Assembly (NCBI GenBank): GCA_040902105.1
Contig: JBBDXW010000039.1
Span: 62,001-126,000, forward strand
DNA length: 64,000 nucleotides
Source of the DNA: IDS-8 sp040902105
Lineage (GTDB): Bacteria; Pseudomonadota; Gammaproteobacteria; Steroidobacterales; Woeseiaceae
Reading direction: 5' to 3'
How positions within the stretch are numbered: position 1 is the first letter of the stretch; every line of letters starts with the position of its first letter. The notes under the pieces were generated by a model, which worked only from the letters and a program-made list of their open reading frames with translations, did not search any database and had not been told where the DNA came from. Below, piece after piece: positions 24,622 to 32,395 of this stretch. Position numbers and translations under genes: made by a program.

Positions 24622-25165
24622 TGAGCAACCAGGCTCTGCCGAGACGAAGGTCCCGGTGCACGGTGGCGGTCGAGACGCCAAGCGCCTCCGCGGTTTCGTC
24701 GTAAGTCATTCCGCCGAAGAAATGCAGCACGAGAACGTCGCTTTTGCGAGGGTCGATTTCAGCCAGGCGCGCCAGCGCCTCATCGATCGCCAGTAAATCG
24801 TCAGCTGCGGCCAGTTGGCCGGCCACGCCGGCTTCGTGCAACGTCGCGGGTCTCACTCCGCCGCCGCGTTTGTCACGGCGCCAGGCTTTGGCGTGGTCAA
24901 TCAGAATACGCCGCATCGAGCGCGCCGCCACCGCGTAGAAATGTGCGCGGTCAGCCCATTGTACGTCCATGCCCGCCAGGCGGATGAAGGCCTCGTTGAC
25001 CAGGCCGGTTGCCTGCAGCGTATGCCCGGCTCGTTCCGAGCGCATGTATCGCCGTGCAAGGCGTCGGAGTTCCTCGTAGACCAGCGGCGTCAGTTCATCC
25101 AGCGCGCCTTTGTCGCCCGAGCGCCAATTTTCCAGCAGTTCCGTAACGGCGCGAGCAGCGGCCAT
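24608..25165 (-). CDS. ECF-like sigma factor (TIGR02999 type) coupled to kinase
   Basis: Sigma-70 family protein of 185 residues with region 2 (about 10-100, including YAVAARSMRRILIDHA) and region 4 helix-turn-helix (TYDETAEALGVSTATVHRDL). The region 2.2 acidic pair typical of ECF factors is absent: the segment reads HTLQATGLVNEAF, with T53 there. In kinase-linked sigma factors such as EcfP of Vibrio, phosphorylation of a Thr in this position activates the factor. The same mechanism is inferred here because the kinase gene overlaps this one. Start ATG at 25165 follows a G-rich ribosome site. Longer frames do not fit the family. Confidence 0.87.
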   Translation of the reverse strand: MAAARAVTELLENWRSGDKGALDELTPLVYEELRRLARRYMRSERAGHTLQATGLVNEAFIRLAGMDVQWADRAHFYAVAARSMRRILIDHAKAWRRDKRGGGVRPATLHEAGVAGQLAAADDLLAIDEALARLAEIDPRKSDVLVLHFFGGMTYDETAEALGVSTATVHRDLRLGRAWLLNELA

Positions 25166-25451
25166 GAAGCCCCCCGAATAACTGTGCCCGGCATGAACAG
25201 CCTGGAAAGAATTAGACAAAAACGATCGAACGCCCGGGTAACGATGATAGTTAAATTTGCGCATCACATAAATAAGAAAGAGCACCGACAATCGACAGGA
25301 CTGCGGACTCTGGCTCTGTCAACCCGGGTTCGAATCCTGATGCGGTTGCACGCGTTACAGCGGCTGGTAACCGTGCGAAAAGTCGTTACACTCGGAAGTT
25401 GTCAGACACACGAAGCCCGGATCGTATCAACGTGGACCTTTAAAAGGGGGA

Positions 25452-25676
25452 ATGACCATGGCCGATGAACACTTGCCTCCGCAGACTCGCAGAATGGCGC
25501 TCTATGCCGCCGGCGGCGGTTTCGGCGGCGCGCTGCTCGCCATCGTGATCGCGAAAATTCTGGCCGGGCCCTGCTGTTGCCCGAACGGAGCGCCGGACCG
25601 GGTGAGGGATGCGCCAGCGAAGGTTTCCATGGTAACCGACGGCGAGTTCCAATCCCGGGCCGCTCTCAGCTCCTGA
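25452..25676 (+). CDS. Small membrane protein, unknown function
   Basis: Seventy-four residues. An AAGGGGG ribosome site precedes ATG 25452 closely, and a second ATG lies two codons on. One hydrophobic segment (about residues 17-38, glycine/alanine-rich) is followed by a Cys triplet (GPCCCPNG). It is divergent from the sigma factor gene. No family is recognised. The good ribosome site and the membrane helix argue for a real gene, but the case is moderate. Confidence 0.5.
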   Translation: MTMADEHLPPQTRRMALYAAGGGFGGALLAIVIAKILAGPCCCPNGAPDRVRDAPAKVSMVTDGEFQSRAALSS

Positions 25677-25839
25677 TTTTTCGTCGGCTCTCGCTGCTCC
25701 GCCGCTCTCGCACGGGCGACGACGGCTTGTGTGCGCTGTTTCCGTTCGCCCCGAGAAAAATTCCTCTGCGGTGAGGGGATTTCCCGAAGAAAGCCGCTTT
25801 CATGCGTAGACACTTTTTTTGTCGGCGAGGAGCGATCGA

Positions 25840-26001
25840 ATGGGCAGCGACAAAGGCAAGAAGTATTGCATCGTGGATCATGCCAACAAGCGGAAAGAAC
25901 TGGCGCGCTGGACTCCCTACGAGTTCTGGCTCAACCAGGTCAAGCGAGGGCGTACCGAAGATTCGAGAACCGGCAACCGCGTCAAGGCCGGCAGGGAATA
26001 G
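25840..26001 (+). CDS. Small basic hypothetical protein
   Basis: Fifty-three residues from ATG 25840, with GGAG just upstream. The protein is highly charged and contains aromatic residues (KYCIVDHANKR, RWTPYEFWLNQVKRGR), unlike random high-GC translation, which argues for a real gene. No family is recognised. It lies between the small membrane protein and the arsC-like gene, with which it is convergent. Confidence 0.55.
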   Translation: MGSDKGKKYCIVDHANKRKELARWTPYEFWLNQVKRGRTEDSRTGNRVKAGRE

Positions 26002-26021
26002 CAGGCCACGGGCCGGAGGCC

Positions 26022-26372
26022 TTACCGGACCTTGAAAATTCCTTCATATTGCCGCGCCGAAAAGCCGACGGCGACGGCATTTTCGCGTTCGAGGACGGGG
26101 CGCTTGACCAGGGTTGGATGCTCGATCATCGCGGCGAGCGCCCGGTTCCGATTCATGCCGGCCCGGTCCACCTCAGGCAATTTGCGCCAGGTCAGGCTGG
26201 ATTTGTTCAACAGTGTTTCCCACTCAATCCTGTCGGTCCAGCGTTCCAGCGTCTGGATATCGAGTCCCTCCTCGCGCAAGTCGTGAAACTTGTACGCGAT
26301 CTGTTTCGCGTCGAGCCACTTCCTGGCTTCACGGCAGGAGCCGCAGCTCGGGATTCCGTAGATCGTCAGCAC
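26022..26372 (-). CDS. ArsC/Spx-family protein (YffB-like)
   Basis: Thioredoxin-fold protein of 116 residues beginning LTIYGIPSCGSCREARKWL, with a CGSC motif where ArsC-type proteins have CxxC or CxxS, and NKSSLTWRKL in the middle. GTG at 26372 is chosen: GGAG lies 8 bases upstream and the N-terminus then fits the family. A longer frame to 26444 would run through a repeat palindrome. The gene is normally found between dapD and dapE in gammaproteobacteria. Function unclear, possibly thiol-dependent reduction. Confidence 0.82.
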   Translation of the reverse strand: MLTIYGIPSCGSCREARKWLDAKQIAYKFHDLREEGLDIQTLERWTDRIEWETLLNKSSLTWRKLPEVDRAGMNRNRALAAMIEHPTLVKRPVLERENAVAVGFSARQYEGIFKVR

Positions 26373-26402
26373 GGTTCTTACTCCGGTCAGTGAGGTTGGC
26401 CC

Positions 26403-26422
26403 GCATTGTTCATGAACAATGC
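26403..26422. repeat. Solo terminal palindrome of repeat family 1
   Basis: Perfect 20-base palindrome GCATTGTTCATGAACAATGC followed by GTGCCG. It equals the two ends of the long palindromic elements (GCATTATTCATGAAC and its complement) fused with no interior, with one paired change (A to G). Likely a remnant after complete internal deletion. It lies between dapD and the arsC-like gene. Confidence 0.6.
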
Positions 26423-26454
26423 GTGCCGCGTACCTCTTACGCACGTCGTTCTCC

Positions 26455-27279
26455 TTAGTCCGCGTATCGTAGCAGGTCGTTCAGGCTCGTTCGGCTTCGG
26501 GTCCTTGCATCGACCTGTTTCACGATCACCGCGCAGTACAGGGAATACTTTCCGTCGCCGGACGGCAGGTTGCCGGCGACCACGACGGATCCCGCGGGTA
26601 TGCGGCCGAAGCTGATCTCTCCCGTGCCGCGATTGTAGATCTTCGTGCTTTGGCCGATGTAGACGCCCATCGAGATGACCGAACCGGCTTCTACGATCAC
26701 GCCCTCGACGATTTCGGAGCGGGCGCCGATGAAGCAGCCGTCCTCGATGATGGTTGGAGCGGACTGCACGGGCTCGAGCACGCCTCCGATGCCGACGCCG
26801 CCGGAGAGATGCACGTTACGGCCGATCTGCGCGCAACTGCCGACGGTGGTCCAGGTGTCGACCAGGGTACCGCTGCCGACGTGCGCCCCGATGTTGACGT
26901 AGCTCGGCATCAGTACGACGTCCTTTGCCACGTGCGCGCCATAGCGCACGATTGCGTCCGGCACGACGCGGACACGATCGTGCTCGAAGTCCGTGGCCGT
27001 ATAGTCCCGGTATTTCAAACCGACCTTGTCGTAGAAATTGCTGTGGGCGCCGGCAATGAGGCGGTTTTCGTGCAGGCGAAAGCTCAACAACACCGCTTTC
27101 TTGAGCCATTCGTTCACCCGCCAGGCACCATCGATCTTCTCGGCAACGCGAGCCTCGCCGGAATCGAGCAACGACAGCGCCTCGTTGACGGCCGCAAGCA
27201 ATTTCGCTTTCGTCTCGCCATCCAGCGCCTCTGCGCGCGCATCGTATCCCGCTTCTATGGTTTCGATCATTGCCCGCAT
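26455..27279 (-). CDS. dapD: Tetrahydrodipicolinate N-succinyltransferase
   Basis: Lysine/diaminopimelate pathway enzyme that succinylates tetrahydrodipicolinate with succinyl-CoA. The 274-residue protein has an N-terminal helical domain and a C-terminal left-handed beta-helix of hexapeptide repeats (IGAHVGSGTLVDTW, GRNVHLSGGVGIGG, IEDGCFIGARSEI). ATG at 27279 has AGGA 6 bases upstream. A second ATG three codons on is possible. It lies 2 bases from glnD, so co-transcribed. Confidence 0.95.
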   Translation of the reverse strand: MRAMIETIEAGYDARAEALDGETKAKLLAAVNEALSLLDSGEARVAEKIDGAWRVNEWLKKAVLLSFRLHENRLIAGAHSNFYDKVGLKYRDYTATDFEHDRVRVVPDAIVRYGAHVAKDVVLMPSYVNIGAHVGSGTLVDTWTTVGSCAQIGRNVHLSGGVGIGGVLEPVQSAPTIIEDGCFIGARSEIVEGVIVEAGSVISMGVYIGQSTKIYNRGTGEISFGRIPAGSVVVAGNLPSGDGKYSLYCAVIVKQVDARTRSRTSLNDLLRYAD

Positions 27280-27281
27280 TT

Positions 27282-29960
27282 TCAGTCCTGTCGGTCGAGA
27301 TTCGCCGTCAACCGTTCCCTTAAAGCATCGCGCAGTTCCGCCGTCAACGGCTCGCCGTCGTTGTCGACGATGTAAAAAACGTCCTCGGCTCGCTCGCCGA
27401 TCGTCATGACCTTGGCGGTGTTGATCTCGATGCCGAGCTCGGTGAATACCTGGCCGACCTTGCTCAGGAGACCCGGCCGGTCGCCTGCGACGAGTTCCAT
27501 GATCGTGCGGCGGTTGGCGAGGTCCTCGTCGAACTCGACCGTCGTCCTCGTCGGAAACATGCGTACCTGCCGCGGTGCGCGGCGGGTCACTTTTGCGAAG
27601 CCGTCGTCAGGCGCAGCCAGGATCCGAGTCAATGCCTGCCGGATTTTATGCAGACGCAGGTCATCCGCCTCGATGCGGCGATCGAGTTCCATAAATATGA
27701 AAGTATCGAGGCTGTAACCGTTCTTGATCGGCACCACCCGCGCGTCGACGATGGTCATGCCGAGTTCGTCGATCGCCGCCGTCGCCTGCGCAAACGTGCG
27801 GCGGGTCCGCAATGTGTAGAGCACGGCCTCCATGCCGTCGCCGCCGACCTGTTTGCGCAGGTCGAGCAATCCATCCGTGGCGCCGTTCCCGGCGCCGGCC
27901 AGGATCCTGCTGTGCCAGGCGATTTCCTCACTTCTGTAACGCAGGAAATAATCTTCGGTGAACGCGCCCCAGATCTCGAGACGCTGCGATTCCGGCATTC
28001 CGGATTGCCGCAACAATTCACGCGCCGCCGTCTGCGTTTCGGAGACCAGGTATTCCCGGTCGATCGGATTTTCCAGCCCGCGCCGCAAAGCCCGCGTCGT
28101 TGCTTCATACAGGTCGCGAAAGAGCGTTGCTTTCCAGGAGTTCCACAATTTGGGATTGGTGCCCCTGACATCGGCCACCGTCAGGACATAGAGGTAATCG
28201 AGGTGGGTCTTGTCGCCGACGGTTGCAGCAAATTCATTGATGACAGCGGGATCGCCGATGTCTTTTTTCTGCGCGGTTGTCGACAAGAGCAAATGATTCC
28301 TGACCAGCCACGCGACGGTACGTGCCTCGTAACGGCTCATGCCGTGTTCCAGGCAGAAGGCTTCGGCATCGACGGCTCCGAGTTCGGAGTGATCGCCGCC
28401 GCGGCCCTTCGCGATATCGTGAAAGAGCCCGGCCAGGTACACGATCTCCGGCTTGTCGAACGACTGCATCAGCGGGCTGCAGTGCGGATACTCGTGGTCG
28501 AAGCGGGTCAGGGCGAAACGGCGCAGGTTGGCTACGACAAACAGCGTGTGCTCGTCGACGGTATAGGCGTGGAACAGGTCGTATTGCATTCGGCCGACGA
28601 TGCGGCCGAACGACGGAATATACAGCCCGAGAACGCCGTACAGGTTCATCCGCCGCAATTGACGACTGACACCGACCGGCGCCCTCAGAATGCCAAGGAA
28701 CAGCCGGTGGTTGCGCGGGTTCTGGCGAAACTCCTCGTCGATCAGGTAGAGGCGCCGGCGTATTTCGCCGACCGTGTGTGCACTGACGCCACGGATGTGT
28801 TCGTGCTGCTGCAATAACAGGAACAACTCGAGCAATGCGGACGGCTCCTGCGCGAAGACATCGTCGTTGACCGTCTGCAGATAGCCGTTCTTCACCTCGA
28901 AGCGCTCGTTCAGGGGCTCAGGCTCCGCATCCGGATCCATGAGAATCGCCTGTTCGAAAAGCTGCAACAGCATTTCGTTCAGGCGGCTCAGTTCCATGAC
29001 CGTGCGGTAATAGCGCTGCATGAGCTGTTCCACCGCAAGCGTGTAACTCGCATCCTCGTAACCGAGCATTTCGGCAAGACGCGTCTGGTGATCGAACAGC
29101 AGGCGGTCTTCCCGACGACCGGTCAGCACGTGCAGGCCGAAGCGGACCCGCCACAGAAACGACTGCCCGTCGTAGAGTGCCCGTAGCTGCCCCGGCGAAA
29201 GAAAATCATGATCCACCAGCTCGTCGAGCGTACGCGCGCCGAAATGGCGCTTCGCCACCCAGCCTATCATCTGGATGTCGCGCAGCCCGCCGGGGCTGCC
29301 CTTGACGTTTGGTTCGAGCTTGTAGGCCGTATCGTCGTAGCGAAGATGGCGAGCGCGTTGTTCCTTGAGCTTCGCAGCAAAGAATTCCGCCGACGGCCAG
29401 ATCCGGTCCGGACCGACGGCGTCTTCCAGCGCGGCGAACAACGGCTGTGGTCCCGCCAGCAATCGCGCTTCCATCAATGTTGTCGTGACGGTTATGTCGG
29501 CTTCCGCCTCGTGCCGGCACTCCTCGACGGTGCGAACGCTATGGCCGATTTCGAGGCCGGCATCCCACAGCGCCGTGACGAATGCCGAGATTGCGGCTTC
29601 GCCATCGGCCGGGAGCGACTCACTGCGTAACAGCATGATGTCGACGTCGGACGACGGATGCAGTTCGCCCCGGCCATAGCCGCCGACGGCCACCAGTGCG
29701 ACGTTCAGTTCAATCGCGGCCGTATGTTGCCGCCACAGATAAACGAGCAGTCGATCGACGATGGCGGCTCTGAGAGCGACCAGGCCCGGCACCGGTTCGC
29801 CCTTGCGAAAACGCTCCTCCAGGTTCCGGTCGGCTTTTTCGAGCGCCTTACGGCATTCGTTGGCGCCGCCATAGACGGCCGGCAGCGATTGCAGCAGCAA
29901 TACGACAGCCGGATCGGTGCCCGAGTGTTTGTCGAGGCCGGCGGCGGGAATGGGATGCAT
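27282..29960 (-). CDS. glnD: Bifunctional PII uridylyltransferase/uridylyl-removing enzyme
   Basis: Nitrogen sensor that uridylylates or deuridylylates PII proteins according to glutamine. The 892-residue protein has the full domain order: nucleotidyltransferase (VGGYGRGELHPSSDVDIM near residue 93), helical GlnD-specific region, HD hydrolase (AGLFHDIAKGRGGDHSE near residue 500) and two C-terminal ACT domains (last one from RRTIMELVAGDRPGLLS). Located between map and dapD, the usual place. Confidence 0.96.
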   Translation of the reverse strand: MHPIPAAGLDKHSGTDPAVVLLLQSLPAVYGGANECRKALEKADRNLEERFRKGEPVPGLVALRAAIVDRLLVYLWRQHTAAIELNVALVAVGGYGRGELHPSSDVDIMLLRSESLPADGEAAISAFVTALWDAGLEIGHSVRTVEECRHEAEADITVTTTLMEARLLAGPQPLFAALEDAVGPDRIWPSAEFFAAKLKEQRARHLRYDDTAYKLEPNVKGSPGGLRDIQMIGWVAKRHFGARTLDELVDHDFLSPGQLRALYDGQSFLWRVRFGLHVLTGRREDRLLFDHQTRLAEMLGYEDASYTLAVEQLMQRYYRTVMELSRLNEMLLQLFEQAILMDPDAEPEPLNERFEVKNGYLQTVNDDVFAQEPSALLELFLLLQQHEHIRGVSAHTVGEIRRRLYLIDEEFRQNPRNHRLFLGILRAPVGVSRQLRRMNLYGVLGLYIPSFGRIVGRMQYDLFHAYTVDEHTLFVVANLRRFALTRFDHEYPHCSPLMQSFDKPEIVYLAGLFHDIAKGRGGDHSELGAVDAEAFCLEHGMSRYEARTVAWLVRNHLLLSTTAQKKDIGDPAVINEFAATVGDKTHLDYLYVLTVADVRGTNPKLWNSWKATLFRDLYEATTRALRRGLENPIDREYLVSETQTAARELLRQSGMPESQRLEIWGAFTEDYFLRYRSEEIAWHSRILAGAGNGATDGLLDLRKQVGGDGMEAVLYTLRTRRTFAQATAAIDELGMTIVDARVVPIKNGYSLDTFIFMELDRRIEADDLRLHKIRQALTRILAAPDDGFAKVTRRAPRQVRMFPTRTTVEFDEDLANRRTIMELVAGDRPGLLSKVGQVFTELGIEINTAKVMTIGERAEDVFYIVDNDGEPLTAELRDALRERLTANLDRQD

Positions 29961-29973
29961 GTAAACGGGGTCG

Positions 29974-30738
29974 CTAACGTTCCGCAGCGCCGAGCGTCAG
30001 TACCTCGTAGCCCTTGTCGGTGATCAGCACGGTGTGCTCCCACTGCGCCGACAGCGAGTGATCCCGGGTAACCACCGTCCAGCCGTCCGGCAGCAGTCGC
30101 ACGTGGCGCTTGCCGGCGTTGACCATCGGCTCGACGGTCAGCGCCATGCCGGCCTTGAGCTCGAGCCCGCTGCCCGCCTTGCCGTAGTGCAGTACCTGCG
30201 GGTCCTCATGAAACACGCGTCCGATGCCGTGGCCGCAATATTCCCTCACGACCGAAAAACGACTCTGCTCGACGTGTTGCTGAATAGCCTCGCCGATATC
30301 TCCCAGGTGTCTTCCCGGGCCCAGCTGCTCGATACCGAGCCACATGGCCTCGCGTGCGACCGCCGACAGTCGTTCCGCCTGAACTCCGGGTTTCCCGACG
30401 AAAAACATCCGGCTGGTGTCGCCGTGAAAGCCGTCCTTGATCACGGTGACGTCGATGTTGACGACGTCGCCCGCCTTGAGCTTCCTGTCGCCGGGAATTC
30501 CATGGCAGACCACGTGATTGACCGACGTACAGATCGATTTCGGAAACCCTTTGTAGTTCAAGGGCGCCGGAACGGCCTGCTGTGTTTCGACGATGTACTG
30601 ATGACAGATGCTGTCGAGCTCGCCCGTGGTGATCCCGGGAGTGACGTGGCCGCCGATCATGTCCAGCACTTCGGCGGCCAGACGCCCGGCAACCCGCATC
30701 CTGTCCTGCTCTTCCGGAGTTTTGATCGTTACGTTCAT
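29974..30738 (-). CDS. map: Methionine aminopeptidase type I
   Basis: Removes N-terminal Met from new proteins. The 254-residue protein has the metal ligands: Asp in VVNIDVTVIKDGFHGDTSRMF (two Asp), His in YCGHGIGRVFHE, and Glu in LTVEPM and WEHTV. Divergent from rpsB as in most gammaproteobacteria. A long palindromic element sits in the shared upstream region. Confidence 0.96.
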   Translation of the reverse strand: MNVTIKTPEEQDRMRVAGRLAAEVLDMIGGHVTPGITTGELDSICHQYIVETQQAVPAPLNYKGFPKSICTSVNHVVCHGIPGDRKLKAGDVVNIDVTVIKDGFHGDTSRMFFVGKPGVQAERLSAVAREAMWLGIEQLGPGRHLGDIGEAIQQHVEQSRFSVVREYCGHGIGRVFHEDPQVLHYGKAGSGLELKAGMALTVEPMVNAGKRHVRLLPDGWTVVTRDHSLSAQWEHTVLITDKGYEVLTLGAAER

Positions 30739-30828
30739 AATGGGTAGAGCACATTATTCACCGTTCTCGGCCTGGCCGCGTTCGGGACGGAAAATGCGGC
30801 ATGCTCATCGCAGCAAGGCTCCGTTGCC

Positions 30829-31011
30829 GCATTATTCATGAACGGTTGAGGTGGGTGGTTGGCGAAGCCTCGCTCGGGGGGAGGGCTTTCCAGGAACGCC
30901 GTGAACCCATCCATGGGGGCTTCGCACAAACATCCCTGTTTGTGACGATCCTGGAAAGCCCTCCCCCCAAGCGAGACTCCGCCGAGACGTTGTGTCGTTC
31001 ATGAATAATGC
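30829..31011. repeat. Long palindromic element, family 1 copy A
   Basis: 183 bases bounded by GCATTATTCATGAAC and its exact complement. Inner arms of about 35 bases (ending GGGCTTTCCAGGA on the left and starting TCCTGGAAAGCCC on the right) pair with three mismatches. The centre holds CCCATCCATGGGGGC and a small hairpin CACAAA...TTTGTG. No open reading frame of note. Lies between map and the rpsB promoter. Similar copies occur at 40824-41032 and 44491-44679; a short derivative is at 50035-50107. Confidence 0.85.
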
Positions 31012-31044
31012 TGCGTGGTCGCACGGATTTCGTCCAGATCCGCG

Positions 31045-31073
31045 TTGTTGAGCCAAACCGGGTATGGTATAAA
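31045..31073 (+). promoter_or_regulatory. rpsB promoter
   Basis: -35 box TTGTTG (31045-31050) and -10 box TATAAA (31068-31073) with an ideal 17-base spacer, followed by the GC-rich GCGCGCGCCC discriminator typical of stringently controlled ribosomal promoters. Located upstream of the structured leader. Confidence 0.65.
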
Positions 31074-31079
31074 GCGCGC

Positions 31080-31190
31080 GCCCTAGAGGCAATTAATCCC
31101 ACACGTACACCGTCACATACCGCTGGGTGCCCCACCTGAAAAGGGGTTGCGGGATGGGGTGTACGGAGGCTGAACCCTGAAGGAGTCAAC
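31080..31190 (+). ncRNA. rpsB 5' leader, likely S2 autoregulatory structure
   Basis: About 110 bases of untranslated leader with a long-range pairing GTACACC (31105-31111) with GGTGTAC (31158-31164) enclosing inner C-rich/G-rich pairing (GCCCC with GGGG). It ends at AAGGAG (31180-31185) 5 bases before the rpsB ATG. Gammaproteobacteria have a known S2-binding rpsB leader (the t44-type RNA). The layout fits, but I cannot run a covariance model. Confidence 0.55.
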
Positions 31191-32309
31191 ATGGCAGACG
31201 TAACCATGCGCCAGATGCTTGAGGCTGGCGTGCATTTTGGTCATCAGACCCGTTACTGGAACCCGAAGATGGCACCCTACATCTTCGGCGAACGTAACAA
31301 AATCCACATTATCAATCTCGAAAAGAGCCTGCCGCTGGCGCGCGAAGCGTACGCCTTCGTGAAAGCGGTCGTCTCCGATCACGGCACGGTGCTGTTTGTC
31401 GGCACCAAACGCTCCGCGCGCGACTCGATGCGCGCCCAGGCCGAGCGCTCCAGCATGCCCTACGTCAGCTATCGCTGGCTCGGCGGCATGCTGACCAATT
31501 ACAAGACGATCCGGCAGTCGGTCAAGCGCCTTCGCGAACTCGAGCAAATGGGCGACGAGGGCGGCTTCGAACGGTTGACGAAAAAAGAAGCGCTGGGGCT
31601 CGCGCGCGAACAGGAAAAACTGGAGCGATCCCTGGGCGGCATCAAAAGCATGTCGGCCCTTCCGGACGTGCTGTTCGTGGTCGATGTCGATCACGAAGAC
31701 ATAGCCGTTCGCGAGGCACGGAAGCTCGGCATTCCGGTCGTTGCGGTCGTCGACACGAATTGTTCGCCGGAGGGGGTGGACTACGTCATTCCCGGGAACG
31801 ACGACGCGATGCGCGCCATCGAACTTTATGCCACGCTGATTGCGGATGCGGTGCTCGACGGTAAGGCGTCACTGCCGCAGGTTGCATTGGGCGAGGACGA
31901 ATTCGTCGAACTGGATGAAGAAGGCAGGCCGAGGAAAGTCGCGGGCAGGAAGAAAAAGCCCGCGAAAAAGCCGGTCGGCCGAACCGGCAAGAAAACACCT
32001 GCCAGGAAGAAAGTACCGGTGACTCTGAAGGAATCGTCGAGCAAGGAATCACCGAGCACGGAATCGGGCGATGCACCTGCGGGTGAGGCCGCCCCGATCG
32101 ACCGGCACGGCCCGTCCGCGGACGCCGCTGCGGAAGCGGACGCGGCCCCCGCGGCAGCGGAAGACAAGGCTCCGGCCGGCAAAAAGACAGCCAGAAAGAC
32201 TGCGGCCAGGGAGACTGCCGCCGGAAACGCACCCGCAGCCCCGCCGGCCGATGACTCGCCGGCAGACGACCGTAGCGGCTCGGCGGCGTCGGAGACGGAG
32301 CCCACCTGA
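31191..32309 (+). CDS. rpsB: 30S ribosomal protein S2 with long low-complexity tail
   Basis: Small-subunit protein. Residues 1 to about 240 form a complete S2 (MRQMLEAGVHFGHQTRYWNP, YRWLGGMLTNYKT, IPVVAVVDTNCSPEGVDY). Residues about 243-372 are a tail of some 130 residues rich in Lys, Ala, Pro, Glu and Ser (repeated GRKKKPAKKP-like and KKTARKTAARE-like stretches, then an acidic end). Normal S2 is about 240-260 residues. The tail is encoded without a frame break and is probably disordered and surface-exposed. First gene of the rpsB-tsf pair. Confidence 0.95.
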   Translation: MADVTMRQMLEAGVHFGHQTRYWNPKMAPYIFGERNKIHIINLEKSLPLAREAYAFVKAVVSDHGTVLFVGTKRSARDSMRAQAERSSMPYVSYRWLGGMLTNYKTIRQSVKRLRELEQMGDEGGFERLTKKEALGLAREQEKLERSLGGIKSMSALPDVLFVVDVDHEDIAVREARKLGIPVVAVVDTNCSPEGVDYVIPGNDDAMRAIELYATLIADAVLDGKASLPQVALGEDEFVELDEEGRPRKVAGRKKKPAKKPVGRTGKKTPARKKVPVTLKESSSKESPSTESGDAPAGEAAPIDRHGPSADAAAEADAAPAAAEDKAPAGKKTARKTAARETAAGNAPAAPPADDSPADDRSGSAASETEPT

Positions 32310-32395
32310 ACCCGTCACACCTGTGGCGTGCCACCCGCGGGGGCGGTCCGACTCGATTGCGCGCCGATGAACTGAAGCAATGAGAGGAATCCACA

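Noticed and set aside
22240..24624. 794-codon plus-strand frame opposite the kinase
   Set aside because: The minus strand carries all kinase motifs; the plus frame is composition-driven.
25301..25337. tRNA-like segment with a possible CTG anticodon loop and GGTTCGAATCC T-loop
   Set aside because: The anticodon stem needs wobble pairs, the T-stem has a mismatch, and no acceptor stem or D-arm can be formed with the flanks. At best a decayed tRNA-Gln fragment, so not listed as a tRNA gene.
30832..31207. Short open frames inside palindromic element A
   Set aside because: They follow the palindrome on both strands equally, so the similarity between them is a consequence of the inverted repeat and does not indicate a gene.
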